A DNA stretch of 8,429 bases from Dehalococcoidia bacterium UBA3254 (GTDB lineage: Bacteria > Chloroflexota > Dehalococcoidia > Dehalococcoidales > UBA3254). Shown one piece after another: positions 1-5,030 of the stretch; the first letter of the stretch is position 1, and each line of letters begins with the position of its first letter. The position numbers and the translations under genes are program-made. Location of the stretch: contig DEUU01000263.1 in assembly GCA_002362735.1 (NCBI GenBank), positions 1 through 8,429 on the forward strand. Reading direction: 5' to 3'. The notes under the pieces are model-generated. The model had not been told where the DNA came from. It saw nothing but the letters and a program-made list of their open reading frames with translations, and made no database searches.

Positions 1-167
1 GCGTCCGGAGCGGTATTGACAATCCCATTCTGTTGAATCCCGACGTTGATGATTCTTGACATCAGGTCCGGTAAAGTCAGGTCAGCCATGGCCTGACCCA
101 GCAACAGGATGAAGATGAAGATGATCGACCAGGTAAAAGGTCTAAGCGATTTGATTAATTTCAACAA
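1..167 (-). CDS. ABC transporter, permease/ATP-binding half-exporter, N-terminal fragment (cut by window edge)
   Basis: The reverse strand reads LLKLIKSLRPFTWSIIFIFI..., continuing LLLGQAMADLTLPDLMSRII and NVGIQQNGI. This is the first membrane helix and following loop typical of LmrA/YheI/YheH-type exporters, in which a six-helix membrane domain is fused to an ATPase. Only 55 codons lie in the window, so the nucleotide-binding domain and the substrate cannot be seen. The start is taken as TTG at 167-165, because GGGAGG at 182-177 sits 9 nt upstream; a second TTG follows directly. The gene lies 61 nt downstream of the marR-like gene on the same strand with no obvious terminator between, so co-transcription and control by that regulator are likely. 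Genes of this type often come as a pair encoding a heterodimer, so a second half-transporter may follow outside the window. The family call is from memory of sequence, not from a search. Confidence 0.8.
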   Translation of the reverse strand, partial: MLKLIKSLRPFTWSIIFIFILLLGQAMADLTLPDLMSRIINVGIQQNGIVNTAPD

Positions 168-228
168 GAGATATTTCCTCCCGAGATGTTGAGTTCATGA
201 TCATAAAATATATGTAACCAGCATCCTT

Positions 229-729
229 TTAAATCGGTGGCTCAGCAGACACCTGTGTTCCAGTCACCCTGGCGAGAAGATGATATAATTGCGTTAAATC
301 TTCCATACTCAAAACATCGAACTTCCGGGCGGCACACGTTAAAAAGTGCTTCCGGAATAAGTCCATATGGCCCATGGCAGAAGGAGTAAGCTTAAGTATT
401 ACTATCCGTCGATCTTTCAAATCTTCTTCGCGGGTAACCAGGTTTTTCTCAATCAATACATCCACAAACTGGGTGATGGCTCCCGGGGTCATATTCGTCA
501 TCCTGGCCAGTTCCTTGACCGATAATCCTCTCTCACTATTTCTGGCAATAGCGAAGATCAACCTCGCTTGAGGAGGACTTAGCGCCAGCTCCGGATCACC
601 GACGTCCTGATGAATTTCCCGGTGAATCTGCTTCATCAAAGAAAACATCCGATCGAAGAGCTGCTGTAGAAGGTCTTCTCTCGTCAGATCGCCGAGTTGC
701 TGAGAATTGGACTCAAACAAATTATTCAC
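229..729 (-). CDS. MarR-family transcriptional regulator
   Basis: A 166-residue winged-helix protein of normal MarR length. Residues 20-45 form the N-terminal dimerisation helix. A helix-turn-helix follows (LSVKELARMTNM at 69-80, recognition helix TPGAITQFVDVLIEK at 81-95), then the wing with the family's D-R-R signature (Asp106, Arg107, Arg108), then a C-terminal dimerisation helix. MarR proteins are dimers that usually repress their own operon and release DNA on binding a small molecule or on oxidation. No cysteine is placed as in OhrR-type peroxide sensors, so a ligand sensor is more likely. The first start in the open frame is GTG at 729-727, but it lacks a good ribosome site. TTG at 720-718 (codon 4) has AGGGTGA 6-8 nt upstream and may be the true start. 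The gene heads an operon with the ABC exporter, and its promoter carries two palindromes (748-776) that are its probable binding sites. Confidence 0.92.
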   Translation of the reverse strand: MNNLFESNSQQLGDLTREDLLQQLFDRMFSLMKQIHREIHQDVGDPELALSPPQARLIFAIARNSERGLSVKELARMTNMTPGAITQFVDVLIEKNLVTREEDLKDRRIVILKLTPSAMGHMDLFRKHFLTCAARKFDVLSMEDLTQLYHLLARVTGTQVSAEPPI

Positions 730-747
730 CCTAATTCCATTTAATTA

Positions 748-776
748 TTTAGCTACTAAATATTTTAGTTACTAAA
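748..776. promoter_or_regulatory. Tandem MarR operator: two copies of TTTAGNTACTAAA
   Basis: TTTAGCTACTAAA (748-760) and TTTAGTTACTAAA (764-776) are each inverted repeats (TTTAG-N3-CTAAA). They differ at one central base and are 16 bp apart centre to centre, about one and a half helical turns. One covers the -10 box and part of the spacer; the other covers the predicted transcription start. Size, symmetry and placement fit a MarR dimer site. Binding by the adjacent regulator is inferred. Confidence 0.75.
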
Positions 777-790
777 CATATATTTGTCAA
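762..790 (-). promoter_or_regulatory. Promoter of the marR-ABC operon (sigma-A type)
   Basis: On the minus strand, TTGACA (790-785, perfect -35) is followed by a 17-nt spacer and TAAAAT (767-762, 5 of 6 for -10). The predicted transcription start is near 755, giving a leader of about 25 nt before the marR start. The -10 lies inside the upstream palindrome, as expected for autorepression. Confidence 0.8.
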
Positions 791-946
791 CTTCCTTCCG
801 CCATTTGTTTTTTATTTGGGCCTATCCAGGAAGACAAGGCATTTTTATCTAATAAGTTACAAATGCGCCCAAACATCCCTTGGAATAACATCCTCCGTGT
901 TAGACTATAAGTAGGTTTACAAATTTGTGGTCTAAGGAGCAAAGAG

Positions 947-1324
947 ATGGAGGACATCGAAACTATTGTCAAAACCACCATGGGTGAAATTGAGAAAATG
1001 CTGAACACTAAAACTGTGGTCGGGGATCCGGTAGTAGTGGACGGGACAACTTTAATCCCCTTGATCAGCGTCGGCTTCGCATTCGGCGCCGGGGCCGGGT
1101 CGGGTAAAATGAGTCAGAAGCAGCAGCAGGAAGGCTCTGGAGGGGGGACCGGAGGGGGAGCCGGAATCAAACCCGTCGCCGTGATTGTTATTGATAAGAA
1201 CGGCGTCAGAATCGAAGCGATTCGTGGGGGTCTTTCTCAGGCATTGGAAAAGGTGGCGGATAATGCCATGTCCATGATGATGAAGAAAAGAGAAGGCGAG
1301 TCTGCTCCCAAAGAAGAAAAGTAG
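947..1324 (+). CDS. gerW: GerW family sporulation protein (YtfJ)
   Basis: A 125-residue protein matching the YtfJ/GerW family, a short family conserved in endospore formers. In Bacillus subtilis it is made in the forespore and linked to germination; its biochemical role is not known. Features seen: N-terminal helix with EIEKML (14-19), the segment VVGDPVVVDGTTLIPLISVG (24-43), a glycine-rich linker (43-53 and 63-73, GSGGGTGGGAG), the core strand KPVAVIVID (75-83), a C-terminal amphipathic helix (about 95-112) and a charged tail. Length is normal for the family. The ATG start is supported by AAGGAG at 934-939, 7 nt upstream. It is the first gene of a plus-strand cluster with a DUF2953 gene, the same order as ytfJ-ytfI in B. 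subtilis. No convincing promoter was found in 791-946: TTGGAA at 880-885 has only a poor partner (GACTAT or CTATAA near 903-910), and no clear forespore sigma-factor match was seen. Confidence 0.93.
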   Translation: MEDIETIVKTTMGEIEKMLNTKTVVGDPVVVDGTTLIPLISVGFAFGAGAGSGKMSQKQQQEGSGGGTGGGAGIKPVAVIVIDKNGVRIEAIRGGLSQALEKVADNAMSMMMKKREGESAPKEEK

Positions 1325-1377
1325 ATAAAGGGTTTTCTCCCTGATCTCAATTCAGTCCTTCTTTTTTTCATGGCTGG

Positions 1378-1393
1378 AAGGTAATATCACTCC
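1378..1393 (+). repeat. 16-bp repeat AAGGTRATATCACTCC, copy 1
   Basis: AAGGTAATATCACTCC at 1378-1393 recurs with one change (G for A) at 2011-2026, where it provides the ribosome site of the 72-codon gene. Copy 2 contains the perfect palindrome GTGATATCAC (2014-2023). Copy 1 lies 60 nt upstream of the ytfI-like start with no start codon at suitable spacing. Confidence 0.45.
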
Positions 1394-1437
1394 CGAACAT
1401 TATTGTGCCCGGGAAAGGTATACTATGGAGTGAAGTT

Positions 1438-2046
1438 ATGGCGTGGATCATCGTTGTCTCGATCATCGGCGGTCTCATTTTACTGGGTATCCTGGTACTT
1501 TCGATACCTCTGGATCTGGCCTGGCGGCTCGAAATCTATGGAAAAGCCCGTTTCTATTTGCGGTGGAGATGGCTTTTCGGACTGATAGATCAGGAATTTA
1601 AAACTCGAAGGCAGCCGGCTAAAAAGAAAAAGTCGCACGGCAAATTCAATTTCAAAAAGACCATTCAGAGGCTGAGGAAGGCCGGTGAATTCATGCAGAT
1701 CAAGGGTCTTCTGAAGCAGCTGGGACGCTTCTTTAAACGCTCTTTTCGATGTCTCAAAATTAAACATTTAAAAGCTGAATTTAACGTTGGACTGGACGAT
1801 CCGGCTGAAACCTTTTATCTCTTTGCCCTGACTGAGCCCATTAACCGAATCCTGGAATTTACCCAGCCCTATCCCGTCCGTGTCGAGCCATCATTTGTCG
1901 AGCCTATATTCGAAGGTTTCTTTGAGGGTGACCTGAGACTTTATCCGATCCAGCTCGTTCCTCCGGCGCTGCAGATGATATTTTCTCTGCCCACTTTCAG
2001 AGTCATCAGAAAGGTGATATCACTCCGATGGAGAAAAAACAGGTAA
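1438..2046 (+). CDS. DUF2953 membrane-anchored protein (YtfI-like)
   Basis: A 202-residue protein of unknown biochemical function. An N-terminal hydrophobic helix (about residues 2-24) is followed by a strand region with YLRWRWLFGLI, a basic stretch (about 57-108, rich in Lys and Arg), and a conserved-looking segment with FNVGLDDPAETFYLFALTEP in the second half. This layout and the position directly after gerW are typical of the DUF2953 family (B. subtilis YtfI). The open frame extends up to GTG at 1405, but ATG at 1438 has GGAG at 1427-1430 with 7-nt spacing and begins just before the membrane helix, so it is chosen. The gap from gerW is 113 nt with a T7 run (1362-1368) but no strong hairpin, so read-through from gerW is plausible. 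The 3' end overlaps the next gene by 19 nt, suggesting translational coupling. A role in sporulation is inferred from gene neighbourhood only. Confidence 0.82.
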   Translation: MAWIIVVSIIGGLILLGILVLSIPLDLAWRLEIYGKARFYLRWRWLFGLIDQEFKTRRQPAKKKKSHGKFNFKKTIQRLRKAGEFMQIKGLLKQLGRFFKRSFRCLKIKHLKAEFNVGLDDPAETFYLFALTEPINRILEFTQPYPVRVEPSFVEPIFEGFFEGDLRLYPIQLVPPALQMIFSLPTFRVIRKVISLRWRKNR

Positions 2047-2246
2047 CGGCTGAAGAGAAGGTAACCGTGTCCGGAATCACAATTATCGCGGTGGTTCAAA
2101 CTTCCGTTGTCAGCTGGCATAGCAAAGGGACAATATCATTTATGGGTCTCAAAAAACCCCTCAACGTCATGGTTACCGACTCCGAAGGAAAAACGAAATC
2201 CTTTTCCTTGCAAGGGGACCCCCTGCAAGGAAAACTATTCCTTTGA
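2028..2246 (+). CDS. Short GerW-like protein of unknown function
   Basis: A 72-residue protein with no signal peptide or clear membrane helix. It starts at an ATG inside the last codons of the DUF2953 gene (19-nt overlap). AAGGTGAT at 2011-2018 is 9 nt upstream, so the gene looks real and coupled. By eye it resembles a minimal GerW: residues 12-23 (VTVSGITIIAVV) align with GerW 29-40 (VVVDGTTLIPLI), and residues 42-54 (KKPLNVMVTDSEG) align with GerW 74-86 (IKPVAVIVIDKNG). That is 11 identities in 25 positions, in the same order, with the glycine-rich linker replaced by an 18-residue segment. This suggests a divergent paralogue or partner of GerW. The stop at 2244-2246 lies 12 bp inside the end of the opposite-strand exporter gene. 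The last codons run through strong inverted repeats, so the C-terminal residues after about 63 may not be conserved. Function is unknown. Confidence 0.68.
   Translation: MEKKQVTAEEKVTVSGITIIAVVQTSVVSWHSKGTISFMGLKKPLNVMVTDSEGKTKSFSLQGDPLQGKLFL
2185..2243. repeat. Cluster of three overlapping inverted repeats at a convergent gene junction (possible bidirectional terminator)
   Basis: Three stem-loops share arms. AAGGAAAA (2185-2192) pairs with TTTTCCTT (2202-2209). CCTTGCA (2206-2212) pairs with TGCAAGG (2224-2230), continuing after one mismatch as GGG (2214-2216)/CCC (2220-2222). AAGGAA (2227-2232) pairs with TTCCTT (2238-2243). Neighbouring hairpins cannot form together. The repeats lie across the 3' ends of the convergent 72-codon and exporter genes. 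The GC-rich middle stem is a candidate terminator. On the minus strand a TTTTT run follows only after about 13 nt, so it is not a classical intrinsic terminator. Confidence 0.55.
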
Positions 2247-3809
2247 TGCCGCAGACTTTTCAACTTGAGGCTCGTCTTTCGGGGGTCGTACCTTAGAAGG
2301 AAGTATTAACACCGTAATCACGGCAGCTATCGCTAAAATAATACCGGAAATCACCAGAGCATGGCGAGCCCCGTTCACGAAAGCATCATTCGATTGATTA
2401 ACGATCAACTGTGCCAATTGGGGATATTGATTGGACACACTCTGAGCAACAATATGAGCGCCCTGAATGCTGCTCCGGATGGCTTCCATGGCTTGAGCGG
2501 GAAGCGGAACCGGCCACTTTGCCCCGTTGATCTCAGCCAGATAGGTTGAATTCAATAAAGTCCCCAGAACAGCTACCCCGAGTGCTGCCCCGATTTGCCT
2601 GGTGGTATTATTCATGGCTGATCCAACCCCGGATTGAGATACCGGGATCGAACCCATCACAGAATTTGTCGCCGGACTCATTACCAGCCCTATTCCCAGA
2701 GCGGTAATGCACATCGCCAGGGAAATGCGGCCGTAAGTGGCGTCCACTTGAGAAATACTGGCTAAATAAAAGAAACCGACGGCTCCCAGCATAATTCCGA
2801 TGCCTACGGTAAACTTGGTACCGATGATGTTGGCAATCCGGGCGGATACTGCCGCGGATATAAAAGCGACTGCCGCCATCGGCAGAAGACGCACCCCGGC
2901 TTCCAGCGGAGTATAGCCCTGTACGGATTGAAGAAACTGTCCCAGAAAGAAAAAAGCCCCCATTAAGCCAAAAGAGACCAGAGTTAATGCCACATTTGCC
3001 CCGGTGAAAGACATATTTTTAAAAAAATTTATCGGCAGCATAGCATTCCTGGACTTTAATTCAAGGATAATGAAAGCTCCGAGGAGAACGACAGCCGCCC
3101 CAAAAGCATAGAGGATATGAGGGGCGGTCCAGCCATCTGTTCCTGCTTGAATGATGGCATAGACCAGCGCAAATAGTCCGACGATCGAGAGAATGACTCC
3201 CGGAATATCAATTTTTCGCGGGTTCTCAGATTTAGAATCCTGAATAAAAAAATAACCGCCGATCAAACCGATTATAACTATTGGGATATTAATATAAAAG
3301 ACCGAGCTCCAATTAAAGTTGTCCAGAAGCCAGCCTCCAATGAGAGGACCAATACCCATACCCAGAGCAAAAACGGCCGCCCACAGAGCGATGGCTTGAG
3401 CTCGCTCTTTCGGCTCTCTGAAAGTAGCGGTTAAAATTGAAAGCGTTGCCGGCAAAATCGTGGCCGCTCCAACACCCATAACTGCCCGCATCGCAATCAG
3501 CATCTCAGTTGTTTTCGCCAGCGCCGCTCCCAGGGAAAAACCGGCGAAAATAATCAACCCGATCTGAAGAGTTAGTTTCCGTCCGATCCGGTCGCCTACA
3601 TAACCCATCGTCAACAAGAGTCCGGCAATAGCCAGAACATAAGCATCAATAATCCATTGAAGTTGACTGGAGTTAGAACCCAATTCTTTGGAAATATTCG
3701 GTAGTGCGAGATTCAAAACCGTGTTATCGAGGGAAATAACCAGAAGAGAAACGCCCATAAAAACCAGTGCAATCCATCTTTGCCGATATCCCTTTGTCAC
3801 ATTGACCAA
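2235..3809 (-). CDS. DHA2-family MFS multidrug exporter (EmrB/QacA type, 14 TM)
   Basis: A 524-residue proton-coupled drug/H+ antiporter of the 14-helix DHA2 family. It would sit in the cytoplasmic membrane and export toxic compounds; the substrate cannot be read from sequence. Seen: the DHA2 helix-1 motif LDNTVLNLALP (27-37), motif A GYVGDRIGRK (69-78), motif B R108-x3-G112-x-G114, and antiporter motif C GMGIGPLIGG (150-159). Many further hydrophobic helices follow, with a long loop near 430-475 before the last helix and a charged Lys/Glu-rich tail. Length is normal and the frame is intact. The start is TTG at 3809-3807 with AGG 6 nt upstream; an alternative GTG lies at 3800. It lies 96 nt downstream of the 63-aa membrane gene but has its own promoter and operator, so it can be expressed separately from padR. 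Its stop is inside the convergent 72-codon gene. Confidence 0.93.
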   Translation of the reverse strand: MVNVTKGYRQRWIALVFMGVSLLVISLDNTVLNLALPNISKELGSNSSQLQWIIDAYVLAIAGLLLTMGYVGDRIGRKLTLQIGLIIFAGFSLGAALAKTTEMLIAMRAVMGVGAATILPATLSILTATFREPKERAQAIALWAAVFALGMGIGPLIGGWLLDNFNWSSVFYINIPIVIIGLIGGYFFIQDSKSENPRKIDIPGVILSIVGLFALVYAIIQAGTDGWTAPHILYAFGAAVVLLGAFIILELKSRNAMLPINFFKNMSFTGANVALTLVSFGLMGAFFFLGQFLQSVQGYTPLEAGVRLLPMAAVAFISAAVSARIANIIGTKFTVGIGIMLGAVGFFYLASISQVDATYGRISLAMCITALGIGLVMSPATNSVMGSIPVSQSGVGSAMNNTTRQIGAALGVAVLGTLLNSTYLAEINGAKWPVPLPAQAMEAIRSSIQGAHIVAQSVSNQYPQLAQLIVNQSNDAFVNGARHALVISGIILAIAAVITVLILPSKVRPPKDEPQVEKSAASKE

Positions 3810-3822
3810 ATTACACCTGACC

Positions 3823-3877
3823 TTAATGATTAATGATCGATTAAAGCTGATTAAAACTCAGCCCCAATCGATCATTA
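3823..3877. promoter_or_regulatory. Candidate operator of the exporter: perfect 12-bp inverted repeat spanning -10 to about +36
   Basis: TAATGATCGATT (3831-3842) and AATCGATCATTA (3866-3877) are exact reverse complements, 35 bp apart centre to centre. The upstream arm overlaps the -10 box; the other arm lies in the leader. TAATGAT is also repeated directly at 3824-3830, and TTAATGATTAA (3823-3833) is itself a palindrome. The sites differ from the palindrome in front of padR, so the controlling regulator is uncertain. Confidence 0.6.
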
Positions 3878-3902
3878 TATAGTTGAAAGATGAACCCTGC
3901 AA
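3874..3902 (-). promoter_or_regulatory. Promoter of the DHA2 exporter gene
   Basis: On the minus strand, TTGCAG (3902-3897) is followed by a 17-nt spacer and a perfect TATAAT (3879-3874). It lies just after the stop codon of the 63-aa gene. The predicted start of transcription is near 3867, giving a leader of about 57 nt. Confidence 0.72.
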
Positions 3903-3905
3903 CCG

Positions 3906-4097
3906 CTAATGATGACGGCTACCGACTGCTGCCAGAGGAGCTACTGTCAACCAAACTGTAATTGTGATCAGCATCGCCAGAGGATAATCGATAGTGGCAA
4001 TCCCGAATTTAGGAGAGATAACTCCCCACAGCAGCATTAAAATAAAAGAGCTAAGAAAAAATCCCGGTATAGCAGCCAGTATTCTAAAAAATCCCAT
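3906..4097 (-). CDS. Small two-helix membrane protein, unknown function
   Basis: A 63-residue hydrophobic protein with two likely membrane helices (about residues 5-27 and 38-60), a short loop containing ISPKFGIATIDYP, and the C-terminus SRHH. No family is recognised. It is kept as a real gene because GGGAGG (4109-4104) lies 6 nt upstream of the ATG, an excellent ribosome site, and because it fits neatly between padR and the exporter on the same strand. It could be a small partner of the exporter or an independent membrane peptide; neither can be shown here. The 158-nt gap from padR contains a 14-bp palindrome (4141-4154) and AT-rich DNA that may hold its own promoter. Confidence 0.7.
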   Translation of the reverse strand: MGFFRILAAIPGFFLSSFILMLLWGVISPKFGIATIDYPLAMLITITVWLTVAPLAAVGSRHH

Positions 4098-4140
4098 CTT
4101 AAACCTCCCTGTTTTATTATGGATATTTTATTGCGCTTTA

Positions 4141-4154
4141 TCTTATGTATAAGA
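4141..4154. promoter_or_regulatory. 14-bp palindrome upstream of the 63-aa gene
   Basis: TCTTATGTATAAGA is an inverted repeat with 6-bp arms and a 2-nt centre, 44 nt upstream of the 63-aa start. On the minus strand a weak promoter can be drawn over it (TTGTTA, 17 nt, GATAAA), so it may be an operator. Evidence is symmetry and position only. Confidence 0.35.
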
Positions 4155-4255
4155 ATATATAACAAATTCACCGCAATGTAACCGTCCGTACGGAGAGGTT
4201 TACGACTGGACTAATGGACAGTTTAAGTCTTTTTGATTTTTACTGCTCCAAAACC

Positions 4256-4756
4256 CTATTTTTGTTCTGCCAGAACACTCTCAATATCCCGGCAGGCTTT
4301 GGAAATAATCTCCTTAATTCTGGTCATTTTGTCTGGATCCAGACGTCGGGATTCTCTGGCAATGTCTCTTCCTACGCCCCTGAGTTCGTGGAAGATTTCT
4401 CTGAATTCTTCCTGTTTTCCACTTCCCCACCAGTCGCGCATCCGCTCCCTGATCTTATCGAAGGTTTCCTCACGTTCTTTAAGGAATGCGCGGCCCTCGT
4501 CTGTAATGGAATAGACTTTTTTCCCATCCTGGTCTGAAGACTTTACGTACCCCATATCCTCAAGTAGTTGAAGGGTGGGATACACGCTCCCTGCACTCGG
4601 AGAATAAAAACCCTGAAAGCGTGCTTCTAAAGCCCTGATGATCTCATAACCGTGGGCGGGTTTATCCTTTAACTGGTCCAGGATTACGTATTTCAGGTCC
4701 CCTTTTTCGAATAAACGAGAGTGTCTTTCAAAATGATGAAAATGTCCGCCAAACAT
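4256..4756 (-). CDS. PadR-family transcriptional regulator
   Basis: A 166-residue PadR regulator with a winged helix and a C-terminal dimerisation helix. The family hallmark is clear: LKYVILDQLKDKPAHGYEII (about 21-40), a recognition region YSPSAGSVYPTLQLLEDMGY (about 51-70), and a wing with KKVYSITDEGRAFL (about 78-91). The rest is a helical, charged dimerisation tail. PadR proteins are mostly repressors of nearby transporter or detoxification genes. The N-terminus MFGGHFHHFERH holds four histidines in 12 residues, reminiscent of metal-binding extensions in YqjI-type PadR proteins but much shorter. The open frame reaches a TTG at 4765, but ATG at 4756-4754 has GGAGG (4770-4766) at 9-nt spacing and is chosen. 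It leads the minus-strand group with the 63-aa protein and the DHA2 exporter, its probable target. A palindrome over its own promoter suggests autoregulation. Confidence 0.92.
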   Translation of the reverse strand: MFGGHFHHFERHSRLFEKGDLKYVILDQLKDKPAHGYEIIRALEARFQGFYSPSAGSVYPTLQLLEDMGYVKSSDQDGKKVYSITDEGRAFLKEREETFDKIRERMRDWWGSGKQEEFREIFHELRGVGRDIARESRRLDPDKMTRIKEIISKACRDIESVLAEQK

Positions 4757-4835
4757 AATTCCCAACCTCCCAAACTTATAATTTTTGATGTCTTACCTGC
4801 TATCTTACGCTCTGCCGCAATAGCAGATTTAGAAC

Positions 4836-4865
4836 TATCACGATATATCGTAATACGTTGTGATA
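4836..4865. promoter_or_regulatory. Candidate PadR operator
   Basis: TATCACGATATATCGTAATA (4836-4855) is a 20-bp palindrome with a single mismatched pair around the perfect core ACGATATATCGT (4840-4851). A further half-site, GTGATA (4860-4865), mirrors TATCAC (4836-4841). The element covers the -10 and part of the spacer of the padR promoter, where an autorepressor would bind. Assignment to this PadR is inferred from adjacency. Confidence 0.62.
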
Positions 4866-4875
4866 TATTTGTCAA
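4847..4875 (-). promoter_or_regulatory. Promoter of padR
   Basis: On the minus strand, TTGACA (4875-4870, perfect -35) is followed by exactly 17 nt and TACGAT (4852-4847, 4 of 6). The predicted start is near 4840, giving a leader of about 84 nt before the padR ATG. The -10 falls inside the palindrome at 4836-4855. Confidence 0.7.
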
Positions 4876-4942
4876 GGCGGCTTCAATCATCGTGCATACA
4901 ATCGAATGGTCTTTGTAAGATATAAAACGTGGAATTTTAATT

Positions 4943-4971
4943 TAAAATATGTTTGATATCTAAAATATGTT
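4943..4971 (+). repeat. Direct repeat TAAAATATGTT around the -35 and spacer
   Basis: TAAAATATGTT occurs at 4943-4953 and 4961-4971, an 18-bp period. One copy abuts the -35 box and the other fills most of the spacer of the acyltransferase promoter. It could be a regulator's tandem site, but the DNA is AT-rich, so chance similarity is possible. Confidence 0.4.
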
Positions 4972-4981
4972 AGGTTATAAT
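4953..4981 (+). promoter_or_regulatory. Promoter of the acyltransferase gene
   Basis: TTGATA (4953-4958), 17-nt spacer and perfect TATAAT (4976-4981). The predicted start is near 4988, giving a leader of about 43 nt before the ATG at 5031. It diverges from the padR promoter with about 77 bp between the two -35 boxes. Confidence 0.8.
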
Positions 4982-5030
4982 ACCAAATTATATCGAACAA
5001 TATTCTGGATAGTCTGCAATAGAGGCGACT

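Noticed and set aside
787..1008. Minus-strand 73-codon frame between marR and gerW
   Set aside because: It runs antisense into the start of gerW and carries no protein-like features; the region is better explained by the marR promoter and gerW leader.
1329..1369. Terminator after gerW: AGGG/CCCT or CTGA/TCAG stems followed by a T7 run
   Set aside because: The stems are only 4 bp and separated from the T-run by other sequence; not strong enough to call, and gerW and ytfI may be co-transcribed.
1403..1585. 60-codon frame starting TTG at the beginning of the ytfI-like gene
   Set aside because: It overlaps the ytfI-like start in another frame, with composition unlike a protein; the DUF2953 frame has the ribosome site and family match.
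4184..4205. Small hairpin with TCCGTACGGA palindrome downstream of padR as a terminator
   Set aside because: It has no T-run on either strand and its outer arms are out of register by one base; it may be chance.
4214..4537. Plus-strand open frame of 107 codons opposite padR
   Set aside because: It is antisense to a clearly assigned PadR gene, has no ribosome site and no recognisable protein features; a shadow frame.
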